Source: a virus
Strand: one strand, 5' to 3'
DNA: 64,000 bases
Virus record (IMG/VR): IMGVR_UViG_3300009370_002293
Span: 1-64,000 of that record
Part shown: positions 53,152 to 63,124 of the stretch, one piece after another
Layout: every line of letters begins with the position of its first letter
How positions within the stretch are numbered: the stretch's first letter is position 1
Notes under the pieces: generated by a model
Told to the model about the DNA's origin: nothing
Seen by the model: the letters and a program-made list of their open reading frames with translations, nothing else
The model's database searches: none
Translations under genes and position numbers: made by a program

Positions 53152-54230
53152 TGAACTTTTCCGTCAACTTTCCTATAAACTCAGTCTCTTTTGGGCAAGT
53201 CTCAAGCTTGCTCATGAGAGGCTTTTTTGAGCAAGAAAAGTTTCCACCACTTTTCGTTATTGGTGACGTTGATATATCCGCGCAAAATCAAGCAGGTGGA
53301 TTTAAGGATAACATTAATAAATGTATTAATAAATTCTCTGAACACTCACGCGATACGCCAACTGTAAAATTGTGGCATCTCAATGGTGGTCTTGATTCAT
53401 TCAGCAAGAAACATACCCTTCTTACCTTTTACGAGCTTGATCAGCCCACAAAGGCTGAAATTAATACGGCTAAAAATTGTGATAATTTAATTTTTACAAG
53501 TAGTTACTCAAAAGAAGTTTTTTCTCAGTTTCAGATTAAAAGTCATGTTATTCCCCTTGCATTTGACAAGTACCATTTTAAAACTTTAGACAAAAAATAT
53601 TTTGATGATGGACGTATAGTTTTTAATTTATGTGGTAAATTTGAAAAAAGGAAACATCACAAAAAAATAATTCAAGCATGGCTTAAAAAATTTGGAAATA
53701 ACAAAAAGTATTTTCTCCAATGTACTTTGTTCAACCCCTTTTTAAGTGAAGATCAAAATAAATCCTTTTTTGCCGAATGTTTGGCTGGAAAAAATTATTT
53801 CAATATTCAGTTTTTGGGTCATATGCCTAGTAATGAGGTTTATAACGATTATTTAAATTCAGCTAACATAATCATTGGCATGTCTGGTGGAGAAGGATGG
53901 GGTCTTCCCGAGTTCCATTCCGTTGGTCTCGGCAAACACTCGGTTATACTAAATGCAAGTGGCTATAAAGAGTGGGCAACCGAGGAAAACAGTATACTAA
54001 TTAACCCTTCTGGAAAAATTGAAATATACGATGGTATTTTCTTTAAACAAGGTGCCCCATTTAATCAAGGGTTAATCTTTGATTTTAGTGAAGACGATTT
54101 CATCTCAGGCTGTGAGGAGGCTATTAAAAGATTTAATAAGTCACCCATCAACAAAAAGGGTTTACAGATACAGAAAAAATTTACCGTAGAGAACACTCTA
54201 GATAAACTTCTAAAAATTATAAAAGACTGA
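53151..54230 (+). CDS. glycosyltransferase (GT-B, GT4-like)
   Basis: 359 aa, starting GTG at the upstream TAG. C-terminal GMSGGEGWGLPEFHSVGLGK (about 243-262) is the donor-binding loop with the Glu of GT4 enzymes; LCGKFEKRKHH marks the N-to-C linker. One of several glycosyltransferases in this block. Confidence 0.75.
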   Translation: MNFSVNFPINSVSFGQVSSLLMRGFFEQEKFPPLFVIGDVDISAQNQAGGFKDNINKCINKFSEHSRDTPTVKLWHLNGGLDSFSKKHTLLTFYELDQPTKAEINTAKNCDNLIFTSSYSKEVFSQFQIKSHVIPLAFDKYHFKTLDKKYFDDGRIVFNLCGKFEKRKHHKKIIQAWLKKFGNNKKYFLQCTLFNPFLSEDQNKSFFAECLAGKNYFNIQFLGHMPSNEVYNDYLNSANIIIGMSGGEGWGLPEFHSVGLGKHSVILNASGYKEWATEENSILINPSGKIEIYDGIFFKQGAPFNQGLIFDFSEDDFISGCEEAIKRFNKSPINKKGLQIQKKFTVENTLDKLLKIIKD

Positions 54231-54607
54231 TGCCTGTATATATTTTTGAACACCCTGAAACTGGTGAGAAAATTCATGTAACTCAAGGCATGAAAGATGA
54301 ACACGTATACCATGACGAAAACGGACTCCAGTGGAATCGTGTTTTTACATCTCCAAATACCGTAGTTCCAATCGGAGTAAACCCAAATTCCTCAAACGAC
54401 TTTGTAAATAGGACAAAGGACGTTAAAGGTGCCACAATTGGAGAAATGTGGGACTTATCCAAGGAATTAAGTGAAAAAAGAAAAAAAGAAAGAGGTGATG
54501 GCATAGACCCAGTTCAGACTAAGTATTTTAAAGATTACTCCAAGAAAAGAAAGGGGTTAAAACATAAAGACGACCCCTCTGGCAATAAAGGCGATATCTT
54601 GATATGA
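54230..54607 (+). CDS. FmdB-like small phage protein
   Basis: 125 aa. PVYIFEHPETGEKIHVTQG resembles the start of FmdB zinc-ribbon proteins but the usual Cys pairs are missing. A basic tail follows (KDYSKKRKGLKHK). Overlaps neighbours by 1 and 4 nt. Confidence 0.55.
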   Translation: MPVYIFEHPETGEKIHVTQGMKDEHVYHDENGLQWNRVFTSPNTVVPIGVNPNSSNDFVNRTKDVKGATIGEMWDLSKELSEKRKKERGDGIDPVQTKYFKDYSKKRKGLKHKDDPSGNKGDILI

Positions 54608-55869
54608 GATTTTCCGTCTTCACCCCGTCACATACCTTAAAAAGGATAGACAGACCCCTTAAATCGCTACAAGAACAATCCTTTAAAGATTTCGAATGGA
54701 TTGTCTGTCTTAATGGGGCTGCCGCATCATCAGAGGCCGAATTGAGCAGTAAGCTTTCATCCAGTGGAATTAAATATAAAATTTTAATTCATACTGAAGA
54801 TACTGACAAAATTGGTTTTTTAAAAAATCGCTGCTGTCACGCAGCCGCAGGTGAAATATTAGTAGAACTGGATCACGACGACGAACTATCCCCTGATTGT
54901 CTTGAAGAAATAGACCTACATGATAAAGAACATAATTCAGACTTTTACTATTCTGATGATATTGACATAGTAGAGTCTTCTGGTGAGTCTATAGCCCCTT
55001 ACTCAGAAGAGGGTGGGTGGAGTTATTATAAATGCGCGAGAACGGGCCACACAGCATCCAGCGCGTTCCCACCAGACCCAATCGCGTTTGGTTATATTTG
55101 GTACGCCCCCAATCATGTTCGGGCTTGGAAAAAAGATTTTTATTTTAAAATTGGTGGACACAATCCTGATATGGATGTTCTGGATGACCAAGAGTTACTG
55201 TCTCGTACTTATATCGAAGGCACTGTTACACACATAAAGAAGCCATTATACATATATTGGCGTCATGACGAAAACACTTGTTACGGTGAAAAGAATGCTA
55301 AAATACAAGCCCTAACCAGAGAACTTCACGATTACTACATTCAAAGTCTAGTAGCAAAATGGTGTGATATCAATAACCTCAAAAAAGTTGACCTATGTTG
55401 TCACGCATCAAAACCTGATGGATTTATCGGTGTGGATAATTACCCCTACGAAGATGTAGATGTGGTTGCTGATTTAGACAAAGAGCCGTGGCCCTTTGAA
55501 GATAATAGCGTGGGGTTATTTAGGTGTCAAGATGCAATAGAACACCTTAAAAACCCATTAACCACAATGAAAGAAATTTACAGGTGTTTAGCTCCACGTG
55601 GCTGGGCCTTAATTGAAGTACCAAGTACAGATGGACGAGGCGCCTTTCAAGACCCAACCCACGTTTCTTTCTGGAATGCCAATAGTTTTTGGTACTATAC
55701 AAAAAAAGAACAGGGAGCATACATCAATTCACCAGTAAAATTTCAACTGAACAGAATCTTAGACTACTATCCGAGCGACTTCCACAAGACCCACCTCATT
55801 GCCTACACAAAGGCGCATTTAGTTAAACTTATTGACGGAGACGTTCCTGCAGGTGGTAGAAATATATAA
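54604..55869 (+). CDS. GT2 glycosyltransferase fused to a methyltransferase
   Basis: 421 aa. Residues 1-220: GT2 fold (SVFTPSHTLKRI, ILVELDHDDELSPDCLEE with DxD, later DDQELLSRTY). Residues 255-400: class I SAM methyltransferase (VDLCCHASKPDGFIGVDNYP, FRCQDAIEHLKNPLTTMKEI, LAPRGWALIEVP). A fused sugar-transfer and methylation enzyme. Confidence 0.75.
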   Translation: MRFSVFTPSHTLKRIDRPLKSLQEQSFKDFEWIVCLNGAAASSEAELSSKLSSSGIKYKILIHTEDTDKIGFLKNRCCHAAAGEILVELDHDDELSPDCLEEIDLHDKEHNSDFYYSDDIDIVESSGESIAPYSEEGGWSYYKCARTGHTASSAFPPDPIAFGYIWYAPNHVRAWKKDFYFKIGGHNPDMDVLDDQELLSRTYIEGTVTHIKKPLYIYWRHDENTCYGEKNAKIQALTRELHDYYIQSLVAKWCDINNLKKVDLCCHASKPDGFIGVDNYPYEDVDVVADLDKEPWPFEDNSVGLFRCQDAIEHLKNPLTTMKEIYRCLAPRGWALIEVPSTDGRGAFQDPTHVSFWNANSFWYYTKKEQGAYINSPVKFQLNRILDYYPSDFHKTHLIAYTKAHLVKLIDGDVPAGGRNI

Positions 55870-55926
55870 TTTTTACTTTCCTTCCGTTAAAAAAAATGTA
55901 AGTATAATGTACACGCTTTACGACAG

Positions 55927-58392
55927 ATGAGTTCTCCAAAAATTAATGTAAAAAAAAGAAACGGGCGGCTAGAAAAGATTCAGATTTCCAAGATAAATAA
56001 ATGCGCTGAACGTGCTTGCGCTGATATCGAAAATGTCTCTCCTAGTGAAATTGTACTTGATGCCCATGTTCAATTTTACGATAAAATACCCACAAAAGAA
56101 ATAGACACTGCGCTAATCCTTTCTACTCGACAAAAAATAGAGAAGGAACCTAATTACTCTTATGTTGCGGCTCGATTACTATTGGGCAATATCCATAAGG
56201 AGGTATTTGGGAGTAGTGTAGATAAAGATGCATTTGACCATCAATATAGACTTTCCTTTATAAGTAACATAAAAAAACTCGTTAAAGAAAATCGACTTAA
56301 TGAAAAACTACTGGATTTTGATTTAAAAAAATTATCTGAAAATTTAATTTTAGAAAGAGACTACAAGTTTAAATACTTAGGTCTACAGATTCTTTATGAT
56401 CGTTACTTTCTGCATTCTAATGGGCGTCGTCTTGAGTCCCCCCAGTCATTTTGGATGAGAGTTGCCATGGGGCTCGCTATTAATGAAAAGGACAAGGAGA
56501 AGAGGGCTGTAGAATTTTACAATGTTCTTTCTACCTTCAAGCTCTGTTGTTCAACGCCAACCCTTTTTAACAGTGGAAGCCCAAGGAGTCAATTAAGTTC
56601 CTGTTATCTTAATACCTTCGAAGACAGTATAGATGGAATCTTTGAAGGTGCATGGCAAGAGGCACGTAAATCTAAATTTGCTGGAGGACTTGGTTTTGAT
56701 GTTACAAATTTTCGTTCCTCAGGGTCCCATATTAAAGGTACAAACGGTACGTCCAGTGGTCTTGTACCTTGGCTTAAAATTTTCAACGATCTTTTAGTTG
56801 CAGTGAACCAAGGCGGTAAACGTCCCGGTGCTGGATGCGCCTACCTTGAGCCATGGCACTTGGACATTGAGGACTTTTTAGACTTGAAAAAAAATACTGG
56901 AGACGAAAGAAGAAGGTGTCATGATTTAAACACAGCGAATTGGCTCCCTAATTTATTTTTCCAGTACATAGAAAAAAATAAAGACTGGTATTTATTTTCA
57001 CCATCCGATACAAAAGAACTACATGATCTTTATGGCGACGACTTTGATAAAGCGTACAAGCTTTTTTGCAAAAAAGCGGATGAAGGAGAGATAAAAAATT
57101 ACAAAAAAATAAATGCCAAAGATTTATGGAAGAAAATGCTTAGAGTGCTATACGAAACAGGCCATCCATGGATGACATTCAAGGATAACGCCAATATTCG
57201 TTATTCTAACTCTCACAAAGGTATTATCCATAGTTCAAATCTTTGCACCGAGATTTTTCTACACACCATTCCGTCCTCCTTCAATGGGGGCACTAAAACG
57301 ACAGTAGGCGAAACAGCGGTATGCAACCTAAGCTCCGTAAACCTTAAAGAACACCTTAAAGAAAACGGCAAACTGGACTTCAAACAGCTTTCGAAGACTA
57401 TAGCACTACAAGTACGTATGTTAGATAACGTAATTGACCTGAATTTTTACCCTACTGCAGAGGCTAAAAAAGCGAACATGTTACATCGCCCAGTAGGGGC
57501 CGGTACTATGGGGTGGGCTGACGTATTCCACTCTTATAAACTAAAATTTTCTTCAGACGACACAATTAAGTTTTCAGATGAATTATACGAGTTTATTTCT
57601 TATCACTGCATTCTTAATTCCAGTAAATTAAGCAAAGAGCGTGGAGCTTACTCTACTTACAAGGGGTCTTTATGGGATAAAGATATATTTCCTATAGATA
57701 CCTATAAAAATCTTATGGACTATTTAGGTGAAAAACCATTGGTTCATAGAGGGAAAAAGTTCGCTCCTGAAGTTGACTGGAAAACCGTCAGAGGGCATGT
57801 TAAAGAATATGGAATGCGTAATAGTAATACTATGGCAATTGCTCCAACCGCAACCATTTCTTATATTCAGGGGTGCTCTCCTTGTATTGAGCCAGATTTT
57901 TCAGTATTATTTGTTTATGAAAATAAAAGCGGAAATCTAACTATTATAAATGAATGGTTTGTTGAAGAATGTAAAAAGCTAGGTATATGGAACTCCTCGT
58001 TCATAGATGTCTTAAAGTCTGTAGACGGAGACGTAGACCTTTTACCTGATCTACCTGAAGAACTCAAGGAAAGGTTCAAGACCGCATTTAACCAAGACCA
58101 ATTTAGATTAATTGACGGTGCCGCAGCAAAACAAAAATGGATCGATATGGGGCAATCTCTAAATCTTTTTAATAAAAACACATCCCTTAAATATCTAAAT
58201 GACTTATACTTTCATGCACGAAAAAGAGGTCTTAAAAGCACCTATTACCTAAGGAATAAAAGTGCGAGCAAGATTGAAAAAGCTTCGTCTGGTGGTGACG
58301 ATAATAATAATAACGCAAGTGATACTAACCCTAATATATCTATTAGTTCATCTTGTTCGATCTTAGACCCTGATTGCGAAAGTTGCCAATAA
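55927..58392 (+). CDS. nrdA: ribonucleotide reductase class I alpha subunit
   Basis: 821 aa. ATP-cone (5-95), CCSTPTLFNSG (about 205), NLCTEIF with the catalytic Asn/Cys/Glu (about 437), AVCNLSSVNL, and a Cys pair at the tail (DCESC) for re-reduction. It makes dNDPs from NDPs with NrdB. The stop overlaps the nrdB start (TAATG). Confidence 0.95.
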   Translation: MSSPKINVKKRNGRLEKIQISKINKCAERACADIENVSPSEIVLDAHVQFYDKIPTKEIDTALILSTRQKIEKEPNYSYVAARLLLGNIHKEVFGSSVDKDAFDHQYRLSFISNIKKLVKENRLNEKLLDFDLKKLSENLILERDYKFKYLGLQILYDRYFLHSNGRRLESPQSFWMRVAMGLAINEKDKEKRAVEFYNVLSTFKLCCSTPTLFNSGSPRSQLSSCYLNTFEDSIDGIFEGAWQEARKSKFAGGLGFDVTNFRSSGSHIKGTNGTSSGLVPWLKIFNDLLVAVNQGGKRPGAGCAYLEPWHLDIEDFLDLKKNTGDERRRCHDLNTANWLPNLFFQYIEKNKDWYLFSPSDTKELHDLYGDDFDKAYKLFCKKADEGEIKNYKKINAKDLWKKMLRVLYETGHPWMTFKDNANIRYSNSHKGIIHSSNLCTEIFLHTIPSSFNGGTKTTVGETAVCNLSSVNLKEHLKENGKLDFKQLSKTIALQVRMLDNVIDLNFYPTAEAKKANMLHRPVGAGTMGWADVFHSYKLKFSSDDTIKFSDELYEFISYHCILNSSKLSKERGAYSTYKGSLWDKDIFPIDTYKNLMDYLGEKPLVHRGKKFAPEVDWKTVRGHVKEYGMRNSNTMAIAPTATISYIQGCSPCIEPDFSVLFVYENKSGNLTIINEWFVEECKKLGIWNSSFIDVLKSVDGDVDLLPDLPEELKERFKTAFNQDQFRLIDGAAAKQKWIDMGQSLNLFNKNTSLKYLNDLYFHARKRGLKSTYYLRNKSASKIEKASSGGDDNNNNASDTNPNISISSSCSILDPDCESCQ

Positions 58393-59399
58393 TGAAGGAT
58401 GGACTATTACTTGGAGAAGAGGTGGCGGGAGTTAACCAAATTTTACCGCATAAACATCACTTAGCATGGGACCTGTTTCTTAAAGGAGTGGCTAATAATT
58501 GGTCCCCTTCAGAAATAAACATGAGTGAAGATGTAGACCAATGGAAAAATGATACTTTGACCGACGATGAAAAACTTTTAGTAAAAAGATGCCTTGGTTT
58601 TTTTGCTGGAAGCGAATCACTTGTTGGAAACAATTTATTGTTAACCGTTGCAAAATGGGTAACTGACCCAGAATGCCGTCAATACATTTTACGACAAGCT
58701 TACGAGGAATCACTTCACAACTGGACTGTAGTTACATGCTGTGACTCCTATTCACTTAAAGTGTCTGACGTATACGAAGCTTACATTAATGTAGATTCAA
58801 TAAAAGCAAAGGACAATTTTTTAATGGAAATAACCACAGACGTCAATCGTCCTGATTTTAACACGACAACAACGGAGGGGAAAAGAGAATTTTTACGTAA
58901 TTTAATTAGTTACTATATAGTTTGTGAAGGTACGTTCTTTTTTAGCGGCTTCGCTATGCTTCTAGCCCTAGGACGACAAAATAAATTGCCCGGCCTCTCC
59001 GATCAAATTAGGTATACATTACGAGATGAAAGTTTACATATTCAATTTGGCACATATCTAATTAATACCATAAAAGAGCAGTATCCCTCCGTATGGACCA
59101 AGAAATTCGAACAAGAAACAGTGGAACACATCAAAAAGGCAGTTGAACTCGAGGTTCAATACGCAAATGATGTGCTCCCTAGAGGAATCCTTGGTTTGAA
59201 TGCGGAAATGTTTGTTGATTACATGCATTATATCGGTAACAGGCGTCTAGAAGGTATTGGGATTAATTATCGATTTGATAACGACAACAACCCATTTCCT
59301 TGGCTCTCTGAAATTGTAGACACCGGTGCCATGACAAATTTCTTTGAAAGAAAAGTGAAGGATTACCAAAATTCAGGTACTCTAGAAGACGATTTCTAA
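58392..59399 (+). CDS. nrdB: ribonucleotide reductase beta subunit, tyrosine-less (class Ic-like)
   Basis: 335 aa from MKDGLLLG. Ligands: Glu in GSESLV, EESLH (Glu and His), later CEGTFFF and DESLH. The residue four after the His, normally the radical Tyr, is Val (HNWTV). The surroundings match Chlamydia-type R2c (class Ic), where Phe replaces Tyr and a Mn/Fe centre does the work. The C-terminus (GTLEDDF) fits NrdA docking. Confidence 0.88.
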   Translation: MKDGLLLGEEVAGVNQILPHKHHLAWDLFLKGVANNWSPSEINMSEDVDQWKNDTLTDDEKLLVKRCLGFFAGSESLVGNNLLLTVAKWVTDPECRQYILRQAYEESLHNWTVVTCCDSYSLKVSDVYEAYINVDSIKAKDNFLMEITTDVNRPDFNTTTTEGKREFLRNLISYYIVCEGTFFFSGFAMLLALGRQNKLPGLSDQIRYTLRDESLHIQFGTYLINTIKEQYPSVWTKKFEQETVEHIKKAVELEVQYANDVLPRGILGLNAEMFVDYMHYIGNRRLEGIGINYRFDNDNNPFPWLSEIVDTGAMTNFFERKVKDYQNSGTLEDDF

Positions 59400-59406
59400 T
59401 TTTAAA

Positions 59407-59577
59407 ATGAACAAAAAAAGAAAAGCCAAAAATAGATTCAAAAATGAACTAGAGTCTTCAATCGAAGGACTCACAAATGAACGGGAAAATGCGGAAAAAA
59501 GAAACGATAAAAAGCTCGTAAAACTACTTGATCGCCGTTTACTCGAGTGTCGCCATCATTTAGACGCTCTAGAGTAG
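59407..59577 (+). CDS. small basic coiled-coil protein
   Basis: 56 aa (MNKKRKAKNRFKNELESS), Lys/Arg/Glu-rich helix. Follows nrdB by 7 nt. It ends head-to-head with the minus gene at 59569. No family recognised. Confidence 0.5.
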   Translation: MNKKRKAKNRFKNELESSIEGLTNERENAEKRNDKKLVKLLDRRLLECRHHLDALE

Positions 59578-59886
59578 GTAGCTGGCTGCTTTCATAGGAT
59601 TTACTTCTACAAAAACATTTTCTTGTTTTAATTCAAGCATTTGATCTAAAGTAAACCCCTCAGCCTTAGCCCACCTATAGCGAGGTGGGTTAACTAAGTA
59701 AGCTCGTATTTGAGGGATACCACCAAAAATATCAGACTGTAAATTTAAAAGAATTATAGTTTCGGAAGATTTATTATAAATTATAGCAGTAGTAGGTCTG
59801 TCAGTTGCAGCAACAGATAGATAAAAATTAAGCCTTAAGCAATCGCTTTTAATTTTATTAATATATTTTTTTAAAATAAAATTCAT
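59569..59886 (-). CDS. hypothetical protein
   Basis: 105 aa on minus. Beta-rich start (LNFYLSVAATDRPTTAIIY), a helical end. No family recognised. Confidence 0.55.
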   Translation of the reverse strand: MNFILKKYINKIKSDCLRLNFYLSVAATDRPTTAIIYNKSSETIILLNLQSDIFGGIPQIRAYLVNPPRYRWAKAEGFTLDQMLELKQENVFVEVNPMKAASYLL

Positions 59887-60141
59887 TTATCCGTCTTTTA
59901 TTTTTCTTTTTCTTTCCTTTAAAAAATCTGGGGTTATAACGAATTCATTTTGACATTTAATACATCTCATTATTTTTTTGTCATTTTTACAATCCACCTT
60001 TTTTGTTTTACATTCTCTCACGGGGTCACCCCAAAAATTTTCCGTAAATGGACATGAACAATAAGTGGTTACCTTAGAGTTTTGTTCCGTAAGGCGAGCC
60101 CTTTTATCTGGCAAACAGTAAGGACAAGAATAAATGTGCAT
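59887..60141 (-). CDS. small zinc-binding protein
   Basis: 84 aa from MHIYSCPY. Cys pairs CPYC, CSCP, and MRCIKCQNEF suggest one or two zinc sites. A longer frame overlaps the upstream gene. No family recognised. Confidence 0.55.
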   Translation of the reverse strand: MHIYSCPYCLPDKRARLTEQNSKVTTYCSCPFTENFWGDPVRECKTKKVDCKNDKKIMRCIKCQNEFVITPDFLKERKRKIKDG

Positions 60142-60152
60142 ACACACCCCCC

Positions 60153-60392
60153 TTAATTGCGTGCAAAAAAAGCCGTCCCTATCAAAAATATATTTACAGC
60201 CGCCAAGATAGCTACCGTAATGGACAAGCACCAAAGAGAAGAATCATACTTGGCAACCAAGCGTTTTTCTCCATTAGAATCCTCTTTATTCTTTGAGGCA
60301 TTGTTAATCTTTGCATTTTCCACATGGCACTTTTCTTTCCCAACGTACCATGTTCCGTTAGCATAATTAGTCAATGTACTTCGTTTTTTCAT
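60153..60392 (-). CDS. small C-terminally anchored membrane protein
   Basis: 79 aa. A polar N-terminal part and one C-terminal transmembrane helix (ITVAILAAVNIFLIGTAFF). No family recognised. Confidence 0.55.
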   Translation of the reverse strand: MKKRSTLTNYANGTWYVGKEKCHVENAKINNASKNKEDSNGEKRLVAKYDSSLWCLSITVAILAAVNIFLIGTAFFARN

Positions 60393-60459
60393 AATTAATA
60401 TTACACCTTTTTTTTAAAAAAAACTCCTCGCAACAAGCAATCCATGTGTAAATATTAAC

Positions 60460-60768
60460 ATGGAGGTAGACTTTCAGTTTTTTTTGAATGTAATCATAGG
60501 AATTGTAACCTTTTTTGGAGGTTTTTTATTAAAAACATTCTGGGGTCGTCTCGAAGAAATAGACAACGAGCGTGAAAAGCTATGGATATACCACGAGGAT
60601 GACATGAAAAAAATTCGCCAAGAATTAAATATACTAGCCCTAAGTCTTCCAGAAAAATATACAAGCAAAGACGACTTTCACAATTTAGTTAAAGCCGTTC
60701 ATCATCGTTTTGATAAACTTGAGGAAAAAATAGATAACCTCAATAAAGACACATGTAAAAGAAAGTAG
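60460..60768 (+). CDS. membrane coiled-coil phage protein
   Basis: 102 aa. One helix (FFLNVIIGIVTFFGGFLL), then a charged coiled coil (TSKDDFHNLVKAVHHRFDKL). This layout is common in phages next to lysis or virion genes; the role is unproven. Confidence 0.6.
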   Translation: MEVDFQFFLNVIIGIVTFFGGFLLKTFWGRLEEIDNEREKLWIYHEDDMKKIRQELNILALSLPEKYTSKDDFHNLVKAVHHRFDKLEEKIDNLNKDTCKRK

Positions 60769-60773
60769 CTCCA

Positions 60774-61433
60774 ATGACAAAACTTCTTCAATTAAATTTC
60801 ATAAGTGAAGATGGTATCAATAGCGTTTTGCCTTCCTTCAATAGTCTACCCAACACGAATCACCTTGACGGTAAATACAGATTAAGGCGTTTTGGACGAG
60901 TAGAGCTACGTACCACATTCTGGAACTGCCAACAGGAGATAGAGGTTGAATCTTTAAATGAAACAGAATTTACACAAAGCGAAGAGTTTAATAAACACCA
61001 AGGGGGAATGCTTAGAAAATTTGAAGGCATTGAAAAAGAGGTTCTTGACAGTAAAGGTCTAAAAGAAATGCTGCTAACATTCAAAACAGCAAATGATTTA
61101 CCTGATGGACAACATGTGGACATACACCAAATGAGGGTAATCCCTTGTGAAGAAGAATTTGGGGAATTCACACCTGTTTCCCCCGAAGGAGTTCACCAAG
61201 ATGGATTTAGCCACATAGCGATGATTGGTGTTGCACGTCATAATATTAACGGAGGCGAGCTATTAGCGTACAATACACAGGATTCTTCACCGTTCATGGT
61301 CTATAAATTACTTGCTGGAGAAATGTTAATGCTTGACGACTCAAGATTATGGCATAACGCTACGCCAATAAGCAGGGTATCAGAGGGTGAAGCGTTTGGA
61401 GATTGGTTTATTTTTTGTGCAAAAAAAGATTGA
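60774..61433 (+). CDS. 2-oxoglutarate/Fe(II) dioxygenase (amino-acid-hydroxylase-like)
   Basis: 219 aa. HQDGFSHIAMIGVARHNI (HxD part of the iron site, about 142-159), NGGELLAYN, and MLDDSRLWHNATPI with the distal His. This matches the 2OG-Fe dioxygenase family that includes free L-isoleucine hydroxylase. It might hydroxylate an amino acid. Confidence 0.72.
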   Translation: MTKLLQLNFISEDGINSVLPSFNSLPNTNHLDGKYRLRRFGRVELRTTFWNCQQEIEVESLNETEFTQSEEFNKHQGGMLRKFEGIEKEVLDSKGLKEMLLTFKTANDLPDGQHVDIHQMRVIPCEEEFGEFTPVSPEGVHQDGFSHIAMIGVARHNINGGELLAYNTQDSSPFMVYKLLAGEMLMLDDSRLWHNATPISRVSEGEAFGDWFIFCAKKD

Positions 61434-61450
61434 TTTAAAAGCAAAAAAAA

Positions 61451-61480
61451 CGCACACTTAGATGTGCGCTTTATTTTAAT
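61451..61480 (+). terminator. hairpin terminator overlapping a start codon
   Basis: CGCACA-CTTAGA-TGTGCG followed by CTTTATTTT. It sits after the dioxygenase stop and contains the GTG start of the next gene (61464). Confidence 0.6.
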
Positions 61481-62324
61481 AAATGATTTTTTTTCCGAAG
61501 ACCTTGCCGGTGGCGGCCACGCAGGGGGCGCTGCATTAAACGATGAGATACTCATTGACATTTTTCAATCCAACAATAAAAATGTAACAAAAATAAAAAG
61601 CCCAGACGTTAGCCATGATTTTCTTGAAAAAGAAAAAGACTCCTTTTTTATAATTTCTAATTTTTTTAGATTCCCCTCTTACGATACACTGAAGCAGTTT
61701 GAAAATCTGAAATATATTATTTACGCTCACGACTATAAGTTCGTGAACCATATGAATCCAGCTAGATACGAAAATTTTTTAGTTCCAGAAAATGAATTGA
61801 TTTGTGTAGATTTTTTTCGAAATGCTCGAGCTGTAATTTGCCAGTCTAGCTTGCAGCAAAAAATTTATGATAAAAATTTAAAGGAAAATGTTAAAACATT
61901 AAATTTTTCAGGCAACTTATGGTCCCTCGAACACCTTGAATTAATGCGCGGTTTTTCTAATGAGGAAAAAAGACCTGTAAGCTCAGTTGTTAAATCACAT
62001 TATCAAGAAAAAGGAACTCCTGAAGCTATAAAATTTTGCATAGAAAACAAAATGGATTATGAATTAATTTTTGACCCAGACTATAATTCTTTTTTGCGTA
62101 AAATATCCAAGAATCAAGGGTTAGTTTTTTGGCCAAAAACCCCCGAAACATGTGGGAGAATGATTCTTGAAGCAAAGATGATGAACGTAAAGGTTTTTCA
62201 TAATAATCTATTAGGAGCCTCACATGAACCATGGTTCACTCAAAATGGAGGAGAACTAATCGACTCTATGATTAATAAACGACAAGAAATACATGATATT
62301 ATTACTTCGGTTGCTTCAAGGTGA
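61464..62324 (+). CDS. glycosyltransferase (GT-B)
   Basis: 286 aa, starting GTG 61464; no nearby ATG is in frame. AVICQSSLQQKIYDK, then VVKSHYQEKGTPEAIKFC, then VFWPKTPETCGRMILEAKMM (donor loop with Glu) fit GT-B. The start lies inside the hairpin at 61451. Confidence 0.65.
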   Translation: MRFILINDFFSEDLAGGGHAGGAALNDEILIDIFQSNNKNVTKIKSPDVSHDFLEKEKDSFFIISNFFRFPSYDTLKQFENLKYIIYAHDYKFVNHMNPARYENFLVPENELICVDFFRNARAVICQSSLQQKIYDKNLKENVKTLNFSGNLWSLEHLELMRGFSNEEKRPVSSVVKSHYQEKGTPEAIKFCIENKMDYELIFDPDYNSFLRKISKNQGLVFWPKTPETCGRMILEAKMMNVKVFHNNLLGASHEPWFTQNGGELIDSMINKRQEIHDIITSVASR

Positions 62325-63124
62325 AAAAAGACGCTTATCAATATCTAAGCGGTAACGCGTTTAAAAGTATATGTAAATATAGCTGCGGTCACTATACCTC
62401 TGCTCGAGAGCATGGCTTCAACTTCAAAGTTGATGATAACCGTAACAATAACTATGTTTTTGTAAAAACAGAATATATACCTTCATTTTTTAATTATATT
62501 GATCTAAAATTTCCATTTACATTAATAACCCATAACTCAGATGAAAGTATTGATGAAAGATTTTTAAGTTTTATAGACCACCCTCTAGTGGAAAAATGGT
62601 ACGGCCAAAACATTAATATAAGGCACCCTAAAGTATCTTCAATCCCCATAGGTCTCGCCAACCCCAAATGGTCACACGGTAACCCCGAGAACTTTTCTAA
62701 AGCACTAGAGAACCACTCACCCCACAATAAAAACTCTTTAGTATATGTTAATTTTGATATAGGTACAAACCCCCATGAACGCTTAAAATGCCTAGAAGAA
62801 ACAGGACTCCCCAATAGTGAAAGAGTCGATTTTTCAACCTATCTAAAGGATATGGCCGAATCTTATTTTACCCTTTCTCCTAACGGAAACGGAATAGATT
62901 GCCATAAACACTGGGAGGCACTATATTTACAAACCATTCCCGTAGTTACAAAAAGTATAAATATGGAATTTTACACAGATCTACCATTTTTAGTTTTAGA
63001 TGATTGGTCTGAATTTAAAAATATTACCCTTTCAGAAGAGTTGTACAGATCAATTTGGAAAAAATTTGACCCAACATCTCTTCTTTTTAACAATTATATA
63101 AATAAAACCTTTCCTCTCACATGA
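62321..63124 (+). CDS. exostosin-like glycosyltransferase
   Basis: 267 aa, GTG start at 62321 (4-nt overlap). [19 protein letters not shown] (about 184-202), LQTIPVV, a pattern of exostosin-like glycosyltransferases in marine phages. Substrate unknown. Confidence 0.6.
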   Translation: MKKDAYQYLSGNAFKSICKYSCGHYTSAREHGFNFKVDDNRNNNYVFVKTEYIPSFFNYIDLKFPFTLITHNSDESIDERFLSFIDHPLVEKWYGQNINIRHPKVSSIPIGLANPKWSHGNPENFSKALENHSPHNKNSLVYVNFDIGTNPHERLKCLEETGLPNSERVDFSTYLKDMAESYFTLSPNGNGIDCHKHWEALYLQTIPVVTKSINMEFYTDLPFLVLDDWSEFKNITLSEELYRSIWKKFDPTSLLFNNYINKTFPLT

